Notes under the pieces: generated by a model
Told to the model about the DNA's origin: nothing
Seen by the model: only the letters and a program-made list of their open reading frames with translations
Databases searched by the model: none
In this document: one piece after another, positions 7,224-13,146 of the stretch
How positions within the stretch are numbered: position 1 is the stretch's first letter
Layout of the letters: each line of letters starts with the position of its first letter
Program-made: the position numbers and the translations under genes
Source: an uncultured beta proteobacterium
GTDB taxonomy: Bacteria > Pseudomonadota > Gammaproteobacteria > Burkholderiales > Burkholderiaceae_C
Direction of reading: 5' to 3'
Length of the DNA: 13,146 bases
NCBI GenBank assembly: GCA_903870955.1
Contig: CAIQEX010000710.1
Location: 1-13,146, forward strand

Positions 7224-8804
7224 TCAGCCCTCGGAACCGCCTGCCTGCGAACCTTCACCACCACCTCCGCCAGGACGGCGACGGCGACGGCGCTTGCGTG
7301 GCGCCTCTTCGCGGGCATCGGCGGGCACGGGCGCAGGGCCTCCGCTTGGCGCGCCCGCATCTGGCGCGGTAGCGGGTTTATCCCGCACCGGTGCCGGAGC
7401 GCGGTGCACGCGCGGCGCCTTGGGACGCGCCTGTTGTTCGGCACGCACCTGGTCGATCATGTCCTGGCGCAGGTTGTCGTCGGCCAGGCTGAACTCTTGC
7501 CACCAATCGGCCAGCACTTCTTCAATTTCGCCGGCATCGGCACGCAGGCGCATGAAGTCAAACGCGGCGCGGAAGCGCGGCTGGTCCACCATGCCAAAAG
7601 GCGTGCTGCCGACACGCTTGTCAAAGCGTGGCTGCATGAGCCAGATTTCCCGCATATCACCGGCCAGGCGACCACGGCCCGAGACATCGCCAATGCGGGC
7701 GTTAAACACATCTTCAATCGCGTCCTGCAGTGCCGGGTGGCTGTGTTGGCGCTCAGCGATACGGCGGGCCCAGCCATCACGCACATCGGCCCACAGCACG
7801 CAGGCCAGCAAGAAGCTCGGCGCAACGGGTTTGCCCTCGCCCACGCGGCGGTCCGTGTCCTTCAAGGCCGCGTTGACAAAAGGCTGCTCGGCGCGCTCCA
7901 CGACCACATCCAACAACGGATAAATGCCGGTGCTCATGCCCAGGGTTTTGAGTTGCGCGATGGAGGCCAATGCATGACCGGTCTGCAAAAGCTTCAGCAT
8001 TTCATCGAACAAACGGCTTTGTGGCACGTCGTTGAGCAGCGCTTGCGACTTGATCAACGGGGCGGCCGTCTTGGCTTCCAGTTTGAAACCCAAACCGTTC
8101 AGCTTGGCGGCAAAGCGCACAGCACGGATGATGCGTACCGGGTCTTCCCGGTAACGCGCCGTGGCGTCGCCAATCATGCGCAAGGTGTGGTTCTTGGCGT
8201 CCTTCAGGCCATGGTGGTAATCCACCACGATTTGGCTTTCGGGGTCGTAGTACATGGCGTTGATGGTGAAGTCGCGGCGCACCGCGTCTTCTTCCATCGG
8301 GCCCCAGACGTTGTCACGCAGCACGCGCCCGGTCGAATCCACCGCATGCTTGAGGTTGGCCAGTTCGCTCTTGCTGGTCTTCTCGTTGCCAGCCACCTGC
8401 TCGGCAGCCGCGTTGTCCAGATAGGCGCGGAAAGTGGAGACCTCGATGACCTCGTTCTCGCGGCCCCGGCCATACACCACATGGACGATGCGAAAACGCC
8501 GCCCGATGATGAAGGCGCGACGGAACAGACCCTTGACCTGCTCGGGCGTGGCGTTGGTGGCCACATCGAAGTCTTTGGGGCGCAGGCCCAGCAGCAGGTC
8601 GCGCACCGCACCGCCCACGATGTAGGCCTCAAAGCCAGCAGCCTTCAGGGTCCGGACGACATTGGCGGCGCGTTCGTCGACCAGCGTGGGATCGATGCCG
8701 TGGGTCGAGGCGGGCACATCCACCCGCTTGCCAAACTTGGGTGCAGGCTGTCGTGAAATCACGCCAGCCTTGCCCAGCAGTTTGTCGATAAATTTCTTGA
8801 TCAA
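7224..8804 (-). CDS. pcnB: Poly(A) polymerase I
   Basis: A 526-residue enzyme that adds 3' poly(A) tails to RNA and so promotes its decay by exonucleases. The class II nucleotidyltransferase head has YIVGGAVRDLLLG at 61-73 and catalytic Asp78/Asp80 in KDFDVATNA; a second conserved block RRDFTINAMYY is at 176-186, and the RNA-binding neck (RYREDPVRIIRAVRFAAKL) follows from 218. The CCA-adding enzyme shares this head, but the length, basic C-terminus and neighbouring folK favour pcnB. The last 65 residues are Pro/Ala-rich and end in KRRRRRRPGGGGG (504-516), a likely disordered RNA-binding tail. The start codon is TTG at 8804: the N-terminus MIKKFIDKLLGK fits betaproteobacterial PcnB, an AGGA lies 8 bases upstream, and no ATG is available before the catalytic domain. 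Confidence 0.96.
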   Translation of the reverse strand: MIKKFIDKLLGKAGVISRQPAPKFGKRVDVPASTHGIDPTLVDERAANVVRTLKAAGFEAYIVGGAVRDLLLGLRPKDFDVATNATPEQVKGLFRRAFIIGRRFRIVHVVYGRGRENEVIEVSTFRAYLDNAAAEQVAGNEKTSKSELANLKHAVDSTGRVLRDNVWGPMEEDAVRRDFTINAMYYDPESQIVVDYHHGLKDAKNHTLRMIGDATARYREDPVRIIRAVRFAAKLNGLGFKLEAKTAAPLIKSQALLNDVPQSRLFDEMLKLLQTGHALASIAQLKTLGMSTGIYPLLDVVVERAEQPFVNAALKDTDRRVGEGKPVAPSFLLACVLWADVRDGWARRIAERQHSHPALQDAIEDVFNARIGDVSGRGRLAGDMREIWLMQPRFDKRVGSTPFGMVDQPRFRAAFDFMRLRADAGEIEEVLADWWQEFSLADDNLRQDMIDQVRAEQQARPKAPRVHRAPAPVRDKPATAPDAGAPSGGPAPVPADAREEAPRKRRRRRRPGGGGGEGSQAGGSEG

Positions 8805-8812
8805 GTCAGTAT

Positions 8813-8816
8813 TCCT
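8813..8816 (-). promoter_or_regulatory. Ribosome binding site supporting the TTG start of pcnB
   Basis: AGGA on the minus strand, 8 bases before TTG at 8804. It supports translation from the rare TTG codon instead of an internal GTG. The 54-base gap to the HAD gene also holds an imperfect hairpin (GTGGGC/GC-G-CCAC on the + strand, about 8828-8844) too weak to call a terminator. Confidence 0.55.
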
Positions 8817-8858
8817 AAGAGGTCGTTGTGGGCCGAAGCGCCACAGAGTCTGCCCATT

Positions 8859-9545
8859 TCAGGCAAACAGGTCGAGTATGCGCCATTGGCGCTCTTCTGC
8901 CAGCACCCGCAGGCGCTCGTCCGGGTTGGTGGCGACCGCCACATCGGCTTTTTCCAGCAGGGGTACATCGTTGATGGAGTCGGAATAAAAGGTCGTGTGC
9001 ACCTGATCCCAAGCCAGCCCCCGATCCGTAAGCCACTGCTCCATGCGCGTCACCTTGCCTTCGCGGAAGGAGGGCACGCCCCGGATTTCACCGGTATACC
9101 AGCCTGTGCCACCGGGCCCATCGTCGCGCTCCAGTTCAATCGCCAGCAGTTCGTGTACACCAAAGGCCTCGGCAATCGGGCGGGTTACAAACTCATTGGT
9201 GGCGGTGATGATCACCACCGTGTCACCGGCATTCTGGTGCTTTCGCACCAAGTCCAAGGCTTGCGGCTGGATTCCAGGCAACACAACCTGCTGCATGTAT
9301 TGCGCATGGGCCGCATCCGACTTGGCCTGCCCCTCGCGGCACACGGCCGAGGTGGCAAAGCGGCAGTATTCGTGGATGTCCAGGGTACCGGCCTTGTACT
9401 GGGCATAAAACGCGTCGTTGCGGCGCTTGAAATCCCCGGCGTCATTCCAGCCCAAGCCAAGCGTGAACTCGCCCCAGGTGTAGTCCGAATCAAACGGAAT
9501 CAGGGTGTGGTCCAGGTCGAATAAGGCGAGTCGGGTCTTGGTCAT
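8859..9545 (-). CDS. HAD-superfamily IB hydrolase (phosphatase, SerB-like fold)
   Basis: A 228-residue cytoplasmic phosphatase of the HAD IB type. Motif I is FDLDHTL with nucleophile Asp10 and acid/base Asp12; motif II is ITATNEF (Thr114); motif III Lys is probably Lys164; motif IV is YSDSINDVPLL with magnesium ligands Asp189 and Asp193. All catalytic residues are present. The cap region between motifs I and II is helical, as in phosphoserine phosphatase-like members. The substrate is not readable: relatives are variously annotated as phosphoserine or histidinol-phosphate phosphatases, and I would not choose between them. The ATG at 9543-9545 directly follows the TAA of hda with no gap, so translation is probably coupled. 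The position between hda and pcnB is a conserved arrangement in betaproteobacteria as I recall it. Confidence 0.92.
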   Translation of the reverse strand: MTKTRLALFDLDHTLIPFDSDYTWGEFTLGLGWNDAGDFKRRNDAFYAQYKAGTLDIHEYCRFATSAVCREGQAKSDAAHAQYMQQVVLPGIQPQALDLVRKHQNAGDTVVIITATNEFVTRPIAEAFGVHELLAIELERDDGPGGTGWYTGEIRGVPSFREGKVTRMEQWLTDRGLAWDQVHTTFYSDSINDVPLLEKADVAVATNPDERLRVLAEERQWRILDLFA

Positions 9546-10232
9546 TTATTGGTTTTCCATCATGGATTTGATCATGGGTATGGTGATGGCGCGCTTGCTT
9601 TGCAGGCTGTAGCCGTCCAGCAACTCCAGCAGTTCCATCAGGCTGCCGAGGTCGCGCGAGAAACGGGTCAGCATGAAGTCCATCACCTCGTCACTCAGAA
9701 ACACGCCACGGTCATCCGCGGCCTGGCGCAACACGGCGCGGCGCTCGGCCTCACTCAGCAACTGCAGGCCGAAGATATGGCCCCAGCCCAGCCGGGTGCG
9801 CAAATCGTCACGCAGCTTAAGTTCCAGCGGGGCGAATTCGCCGCTGGCCATGACCGGGCGCTGCAGCGTCTGGGCATGGACAAACCAGTTGAAGGCCACC
9901 TGCTGTTGCGCGGAGGTGTAGGCATGCACATCGTCCATCAATACGGCGGCCCAATTTTCGGAATACTCGGGCGCGTTGTGCACCGATGCATCCAGCCAGC
10001 CCACGCGCGCACCCTGTTCGCGCAAACCTTCGCGCGCGGCCTTGAGCAAATGCGTCTTGCCACTGCCGCTGGGGCCCCAAAAATAGGTCGGCACTGGCGA
10101 TCGATGCAACTGCGTGGTTTTGTCGCCGAGCCAGAGTTCCAGATGCTGCAGTGCCGCCAGATTCGGACCGGCGCAAAAATTGGCCACGGAAGGTCCCGCA
10201 GAGAGGCCGATGTCGAGGGCAATCTGCTTCAC
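9546..10232 (-). CDS. hda: DnaA regulatory inactivator Hda
   Basis: A 228-residue DnaA-like AAA+ protein that, bound to the DNA-loaded sliding clamp, stimulates ATP hydrolysis on DnaA and so blocks re-initiation of replication. Visible features: an N-terminal QIALDI at 3-8 that fits the clamp-binding motif placed at the same spot in E. coli Hda; Walker A GPSGSGKT at 53-60; Walker B VLMDDV at 97-102; the LRDDLRTRLGWG segment at 140-151 with the conserved arginines; and the sensor-2 region SRDLGSL at 192-198. It lacks the DnaA N-terminal and DNA-binding domains, which separates it from DnaA. The start is GTG at 10232, chosen because the clamp motif begins there; a TTG eight codons upstream is possible. 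It lies 31 bases after perM and abuts the HAD gene. Confidence 0.93.
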   Translation of the reverse strand: MKQIALDIGLSAGPSVANFCAGPNLAALQHLELWLGDKTTQLHRSPVPTYFWGPSGSGKTHLLKAAREGLREQGARVGWLDASVHNAPEYSENWAAVLMDDVHAYTSAQQQVAFNWFVHAQTLQRPVMASGEFAPLELKLRDDLRTRLGWGHIFGLQLLSEAERRAVLRQAADDRGVFLSDEVMDFMLTRFSRDLGSLMELLELLDGYSLQSKRAITIPMIKSMMENQ

Positions 10233-10263
10233 ACCAGACCGCCCGAATGGAGACAAGGGTGGC

Positions 10264-11355
10264 TCATCCCGCGCTTCCCTTGTAGAGGTGGCTGGCGAGG
10301 TAGCCCTTTTGCAAGCGCCGCATCGCAACCAGCAGCACGGCACTCACCGGCAAGGCGACCAGCACGCCCAAAAAGCCAAACAGCTGGCCAAAAGCCAACA
10401 GCGCAAAGATGACCGCCAGCGGATGCAGGCCAATGCGCTCACCCACCAGTTTGGGTGTCAGGACAAAACTTTCCAGCATTTGCCCGGCCCCGAAGACCAC
10501 CACCAGCATCAACAGCGTATGGGAAAAGCCGCCCACGGCAGAGAACTGCAAAAGCCCGGCGACGGTGGCCAGCAGCAGGCCCAATCCAAAGCCCAGATAC
10601 GGCACAAAAACCGCCAAACCGGTGAACACGCCAATCGGCAAGGCCAGGTCCAAGCCAAACAGTTTGAGCGCCACGCTGTAATAAACGGCCAGCAGCAGCA
10701 TCACCAGCAACTGTCCGCGCAAGTATTGGCCCAACACAGCATCCGCGTCGCGAACAAAGCCGTCGGTGGCCGGGCGCATTGCAGGGGGAATCAAGTCGCG
10801 TACCTGGGTCACCAGACCGTCCCACTCCATCAGCAAATAAAACAGGGCCACCGGAATCAGCACCAGATTGCCGATCAGCGAGAAAGCCACACTACCGCCA
10901 ATCTTCAGCGAGGACAGCACCGAGCCGACCGCATCCTGAAAGTTGGTGTCCAGATAGGTTTTGACCCAGCCCTTGATGCTGTCCAGATCCAGCGCCACCT
11001 GAAAACCCCACTGGTTCAAGAGCGGCTGAACCACGGCACTGGCCCGTTCCAGCAAGGGCGGCAACTGGTCACGCATCAGCGGCAACTCTTTACCCAAAAT
11101 CGGCACGATCAGCAACACGATGGCCAGCAAGGCCACCACAAACAGCAGTTCCACCAGGATCACGGCCACAACGCGTGGCAGGCGGCCACGCCCGAACTGG
11201 TCCAGCCAGTCCACAAAAGGCGTGAGTGCGTAGGCCAAAACGGCCGCCACAACAAACGGCGCCAGCACCGGGCCCAACCGCCATAAAGCCAGTGCGAACA
11301 CTGCGGCAATGGCACCCCATGCGGCGATAGTTTTTTGGTTGGGGGTGAGTTGCAT
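10264..11355 (-). CDS. perM: AI-2E family transporter (PerM/UPF0118)
   Basis: A 363-residue inner-membrane protein of the AI-2E/PerM family. About eight hydrophobic segments are visible: two near the N-terminus (10-47), one pair around 60-88, a long amphipathic middle (90-150), then the dense C-terminal bundle (about 155-345). Family hallmarks are VPYLGFGLGL at 251-260 and TPKLVGERIGLHP at 300-312 followed by GQLFGFLGVLVALPVSA. Members have been linked to autoinducer-2 export or sodium/proton exchange, so the actual substrate here is open. The ATG at 11355 was chosen because the hydrophobic core starts just after it; a TTG at 11394 would add 13 residues but lies only about 9 bases from the predicted transcription start. 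No good Shine-Dalgarno is visible for either. It is probably the first gene of the minus-strand operon. Confidence 0.88.
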   Translation of the reverse strand: MQLTPNQKTIAAWGAIAAVFALALWRLGPVLAPFVVAAVLAYALTPFVDWLDQFGRGRLPRVVAVILVELLFVVALLAIVLLIVPILGKELPLMRDQLPPLLERASAVVQPLLNQWGFQVALDLDSIKGWVKTYLDTNFQDAVGSVLSSLKIGGSVAFSLIGNLVLIPVALFYLLMEWDGLVTQVRDLIPPAMRPATDGFVRDADAVLGQYLRGQLLVMLLLAVYYSVALKLFGLDLALPIGVFTGLAVFVPYLGFGLGLLLATVAGLLQFSAVGGFSHTLLMLVVVFGAGQMLESFVLTPKLVGERIGLHPLAVIFALLAFGQLFGFLGVLVALPVSAVLLVAMRRLQKGYLASHLYKGSAG

Positions 11356-11376
11356 ACGGGATGGGGAGGTGGGAAC

Positions 11377-11418
11377 CCTTAAAATCAAGGTCAAATTCTA
11401 TCGGGCTTGATTAAAGCC
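11377..11418. promoter_or_regulatory. Two related small dyads in the perM/purM divergent region
   Basis: CCTT-AAAATC-AAGG (11377-11390) and GGCTT-GATTA-AAGCC (11404-11418) are inverted repeats. The first, read on the + strand, and the second, read on the minus strand, share AATCAAG. The second overlaps the candidate -10 of perM; the first contains TAAAAT, a possible -10 for purM without a good -35. They may be operator half-sites or chance in an AT-richer gap. Confidence 0.25.
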
Positions 11419-11438
11419 AAGTCTCCCGTCCGCTTCAA
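11410..11438 (-). promoter_or_regulatory. Candidate sigma-70 promoter for the perM-hda-HAD-pcnB-folK operon
   Basis: On the minus strand TTGAAG (complement of 11433-11438, four of six matches) and TTTAAT (complement of 11410-11415, five of six) are separated by exactly 17 bases. Transcription would start near 11403, giving a leader of about 48 bases to the perM ATG. The site overlaps the untranslated leader of purM on the other strand. Confidence 0.42.
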
Positions 11439-11448
11439 GCCACATTAC

Positions 11449-12492
11449 ATGACCCAATCCACTTCCCCTACCCCTCTCTCCTACAAAGACGCCGGCGTTG
11501 ACATTGACGCGGGTGACGCACTGGTGGAGCGCATCAAGCCGCTTGCCAAGAAAACCATGCGCGAGGGCGTGCTGGCAGGCATTGGTGGTTTCGGTGCCCT
11601 GTTTGAAGTGCCCAAGCGTTACAAGGAACCGGTGCTGGTGAGTGGCACCGATGGCGTGGGCACCAAGCTCAAGCTGGCGTTTGAATGGAATATGCACGAC
11701 ACCGTGGGCATCGATCTGGTGGCCATGAGCGTGAACGACGTGCTGGTGCAAGGTGCCGAGCCGCTGTTCTTCCTGGACTACTTTGCCTGCGGCAAGCTGG
11801 ACGTGGACACCGCAGCGGCCGTGGTGGGTGGTATTGCCAAAGGTTGCGAGTTGTCCGGCTGCGCCCTGATCGGCGGCGAAACCGCTGAAATGCCCGGCAT
11901 GTACCCGTCCGGTGAATATGACCTGGCCGGTTTCGCGGTCGGCGCGGTCGAAAAGTCCAAGATTCTGACTGGCGCGGACGTCAAACCCGGCGACGTGGTG
12001 CTGGGTCTGGCCAGCAGCGGCGTGCACTCCAACGGCTTCAGCCTGGTGCGCAAATGCATCGAGCGCGCCGGCAGCGATGCGCCTGCCACGCTGGACGGCA
12101 AACCCTTCAAGCAAGCCCTGATGGAGCCCACGCGCCTGTACGTGAAGAATGTGCTGGCCGCATTGGCCGCACACCCCATCAAAGCCCTGGCCCACATCAC
12201 CGGCGGCGGTTTGCTGGAAAACATTCCCCGCGTGCTGCCTGAAGGGACGGCCGCGCACCTGACCAAGGGCAGCTGGCCGCAAACCGAGCTATTTGCCTGG
12301 CTGCAAAAGACCGCCGGCATTGACGACATCGAAATGAACCGCACCTTTAACAACGGCATCGGCATGGTGGTGGTGATTGCGGCGGCAGAAGCGGACGCCT
12401 GTGCGGCCACGCTGCGCGCTGCCGGTGAGACGGTTTACACCATTGGCAAGATTGCCGCCAAGGGCGACACCGCGTCCGTCGTCGTCGCCTAA
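11449..12492 (+). CDS. purM: Phosphoribosylformylglycinamidine cyclo-ligase (AIR synthetase)
   Basis: A 347-residue cytoplasmic enzyme that closes the imidazole ring: FGAM plus ATP gives aminoimidazole ribonucleotide, step five of de novo purine synthesis. Family motifs are [14 protein letters not shown] at 64-77, the metal/ATP region [23 protein letters not shown] at 89-111 (key residues Asp89, Asn96, Asp97), [11 protein letters not shown] at 142-152, the [14 protein letters not shown] block at 186-199 and [16 protein letters not shown] at 249-264. The length is normal. I chose the ATG at 11449, where the family N-terminus begins; a TTG at 11407 in frame would add 14 unlike residues. No clear Shine-Dalgarno precedes the ATG. 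It is divergent from perM and followed by a strong hairpin, so it is probably a single-gene transcript. Confidence 0.97.
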   Translation: MTQSTSPTPLSYKDAGVDIDAGDALVERIKPLAKKTMREGVLAGIGGFGALFEVPKRYKEPVLVSGTDGVGTKLKLAFEWNMHDTVGIDLVAMSVNDVLVQGAEPLFFLDYFACGKLDVDTAAAVVGGIAKGCELSGCALIGGETAEMPGMYPSGEYDLAGFAVGAVEKSKILTGADVKPGDVVLGLASSGVHSNGFSLVRKCIERAGSDAPATLDGKPFKQALMEPTRLYVKNVLAALAAHPIKALAHITGGGLLENIPRVLPEGTAAHLTKGSWPQTELFAWLQKTAGIDDIEMNRTFNNGIGMVVVIAAAEADACAATLRAAGETVYTIGKIAAKGDTASVVVA

Positions 12493-12506
12493 AGTCCCGA
12501 AGAGGC

Positions 12507-12531
12507 ACAAACCTGCTGCCTGCAGGTTTGT
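12507..12531 (+). terminator. Hairpin after purM, probable transcription terminator
   Basis: ACAAACCTGC, five-base loop TGCCT, GCAGGTTTGT: a perfect ten-base stem starting 14 bases after the purM stop. The descending arm ends in GTTTGT and CTGAAAATG follows, so a proper T-run is missing. Termination or 3'-end protection is likely from position and stem strength, but it is not a textbook intrinsic terminator. Confidence 0.55.
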
Positions 12532-12542
12532 CTGAAAATGAT

Positions 12543-12554
12543 CGACACATGTCG
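12543..12554. repeat. Small inverted repeat upstream of the cysteine hydrolase gene
   Basis: CGACA-CA-TGTCG in the 139-base gap between purM and the hydrolase gene. It is a possible operator, but short enough to be chance. I find no convincing -35/-10 pair in this gap; besides the two hairpins it holds only the ribosome site at 12621-12624. Confidence 0.2.
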
Positions 12555-12620
12555 GTTCATGGGTGGCGCTGGTCTGCTGGTGGCTACACAATCATGGCTT
12601 ATTCACTTGATATTTCAAAC

Positions 12621-12624
12621 AGGA
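12621..12624 (+). promoter_or_regulatory. Ribosome binding site of the cysteine hydrolase gene
   Basis: AGGA, seven bases before the ATG at 12632. It fixes the start of the gene that runs off the right edge. Confidence 0.6.
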
Positions 12625-12631
12625 ATTCGCC

Positions 12632-13146
12632 ATGCACACATGTCTCGTAGTGATCGATGTTCAGGAATCGTTTCGCCAGCGCCCGAGTTGGAATGAAGCC
12701 CTGGCCACACCGTATCTGGTCCAACAAAACGCCCTGATCGCCGGTGCCGTGGCGAAGGGTTTGCCTATCGTTCGCATCTTCCATAGCCAGGGACCTGAGC
12801 AGGCGGGCAATCCGTTTTCGCAAACCTCCGGTTATGTTCGGCCGCTTACGGGCTTGAGCGACTTTGCTGCCGCCGCAACCTTCACCAAGAACCGCCATAG
12901 CGCCCTGGTTGGCACAGGCTTGCAGGTCTGGCTGACTGAAAACCACATCCAAAAGCTCATCATCAGCGGCATCCGCACCGAGCAGTGCTGTGAAACCACC
13001 GCACGCCACGCCTCGGACCTGGGCTGGAACATCGACTACGTGCTGGACGCCACCCTGACTTTTGACATGACCCAACCAGACGGAGCAACCCTCAGCGCCG
13101 CCGATATCAAAACCCGCACAGCCACCGTGTTGCAAGACCGCTTTGC
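12632..13146 (+). CDS. Isochorismatase-like cysteine hydrolase (3' end outside window)
   Basis: 171 codons are visible and the frame is still open at the last base; family members are usually about 180-200 residues, so little is missing. It is a small cytoplasmic alpha/beta hydrolase that uses a cysteine nucleophile. The catalytic triad of the family is visible: Asp9 in VIDVQESF, Lys86 in FTKNRHSA, and Cys119 in GIRTEQCCETTARHA, which aligns with the family pattern GxxTxxCVxxTAxxA. A second cysteine (Cys120) replaces the usual Val. Relatives hydrolyse isochorismate, nicotinamide, carbamoyl compounds or other amides; the sequence does not decide. The ATG at 12632 has AGGA seven bases upstream and the hydrophobic first strand follows at once. 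A hairpin separates it from purM, so it is probably its own transcription unit. Confidence 0.9.
   Translation, partial: MHTCLVVIDVQESFRQRPSWNEALATPYLVQQNALIAGAVAKGLPIVRIFHSQGPEQAGNPFSQTSGYVRPLTGLSDFAAAATFTKNRHSALVGTGLQVWLTENHIQKLIISGIRTEQCCETTARHASDLGWNIDYVLDATLTFDMTQPDGATLSAADIKTRTATVLQDRF

Noticed and set aside
7215..8756. 513-codon open frame on the + strand opposite pcnB
   Set aside because: It is the antisense shadow of a GC-rich, clearly recognised gene; the translation is His/Gly/Val-rich with no known domain.
8828..8844. Imperfect hairpin in the gap between the HAD gene and pcnB
   Set aside because: The stem is short with a bulge and has no T-run; probably not a terminator within this operon.
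10114..11286. 390-codon open frame on the + strand opposite perM
   Set aside because: Extremely Gln/His-rich translation, as expected from the complement of a Leu/Val-rich membrane protein; perM on the other strand has clear family motifs.
11356..11394. TTG start at 11394 adding 13 residues to PerM
   Set aside because: No ribosome site, and it would lie only about 9 bases from the predicted transcription start; the ATG at 11355 precedes the conserved part.
11398..12282. 294-codon minus-strand open frame opposite purM
   Set aside because: Antisense shadow of purM with no family features.
1..13146. tRNA, rRNA, CRISPR array, insertion sequence, phage or toxin-antitoxin gene
   Set aside because: Looked for by eye on both strands; no cloverleaf, regular repeat-spacer pattern, transposase motif or target duplication was seen.

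Overview
The window is ordinary-density chromosomal DNA from a high-GC Gram-negative bacterium. The best match from gene content and order is a betaproteobacterium of the Comamonadaceae type (Rhodoferax, Polaromonas or Hydrogenophaga-like). This rests on the divergent arrangement purM / perM-hda-HAD-pcnB-folK, on protein details such as an Hda starting MKQIALDI and a PcnB starting MIKKFIDKLLGK, and on the frequent GTG/TTG starts. No database search was possible, so the genus is an inference. I see no tRNA, rRNA, insertion sequence, phage gene, attachment site or CRISPR array.

Left part (1-3119, + strand): the 3' end of an oligopeptide/nickel-type ABC importer. It holds a DppC-like permease cut by the window edge, then one polypeptide carrying both ATPase domains (DppD and DppF fused). 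A DMT/EamA carrier follows, and its reading frame begins inside or right at the end of the ATPase gene. The three genes look co-transcribed; the substrate cannot be read from the sequence.

Middle (3163-6741): a large membrane-bound hybrid sensor kinase (periplasmic double-Cache/DctB-like sensor, PAS, HisKA, HATPase, receiver, no Hpt) lies on the + strand. It runs convergently into a GcvA-like LysR regulator on the - strand.

Right-centre (11355 down to 5842, - strand): a probable six-gene operon, in transcription order perM (AI-2E family membrane protein), hda (replication-initiation regulator), a HAD-IB phosphatase, pcnB (poly(A) polymerase), folK (folate biosynthesis) and the lysR gene. Gaps are 0 to 54 bases. 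A candidate promoter for this operon lies in the short perM/purM divergent region.

Right end (11449-13146, + strand): purM (de novo purine synthesis), a strong hairpin after it, then an isochorismatase-like cysteine hydrolase that has its own ribosome binding site and runs off the right edge.

Most of the window is housekeeping sequence. I found no clear evidence of a novel defence or biosynthetic system. The points worth a second look are the DctB-like sensor on an orphan hybrid kinase without Hpt, the importer-plus-DMT gene overlap, a terminator-like hairpin inside the kinase gene, and the compact divergent control region between perM and purM.
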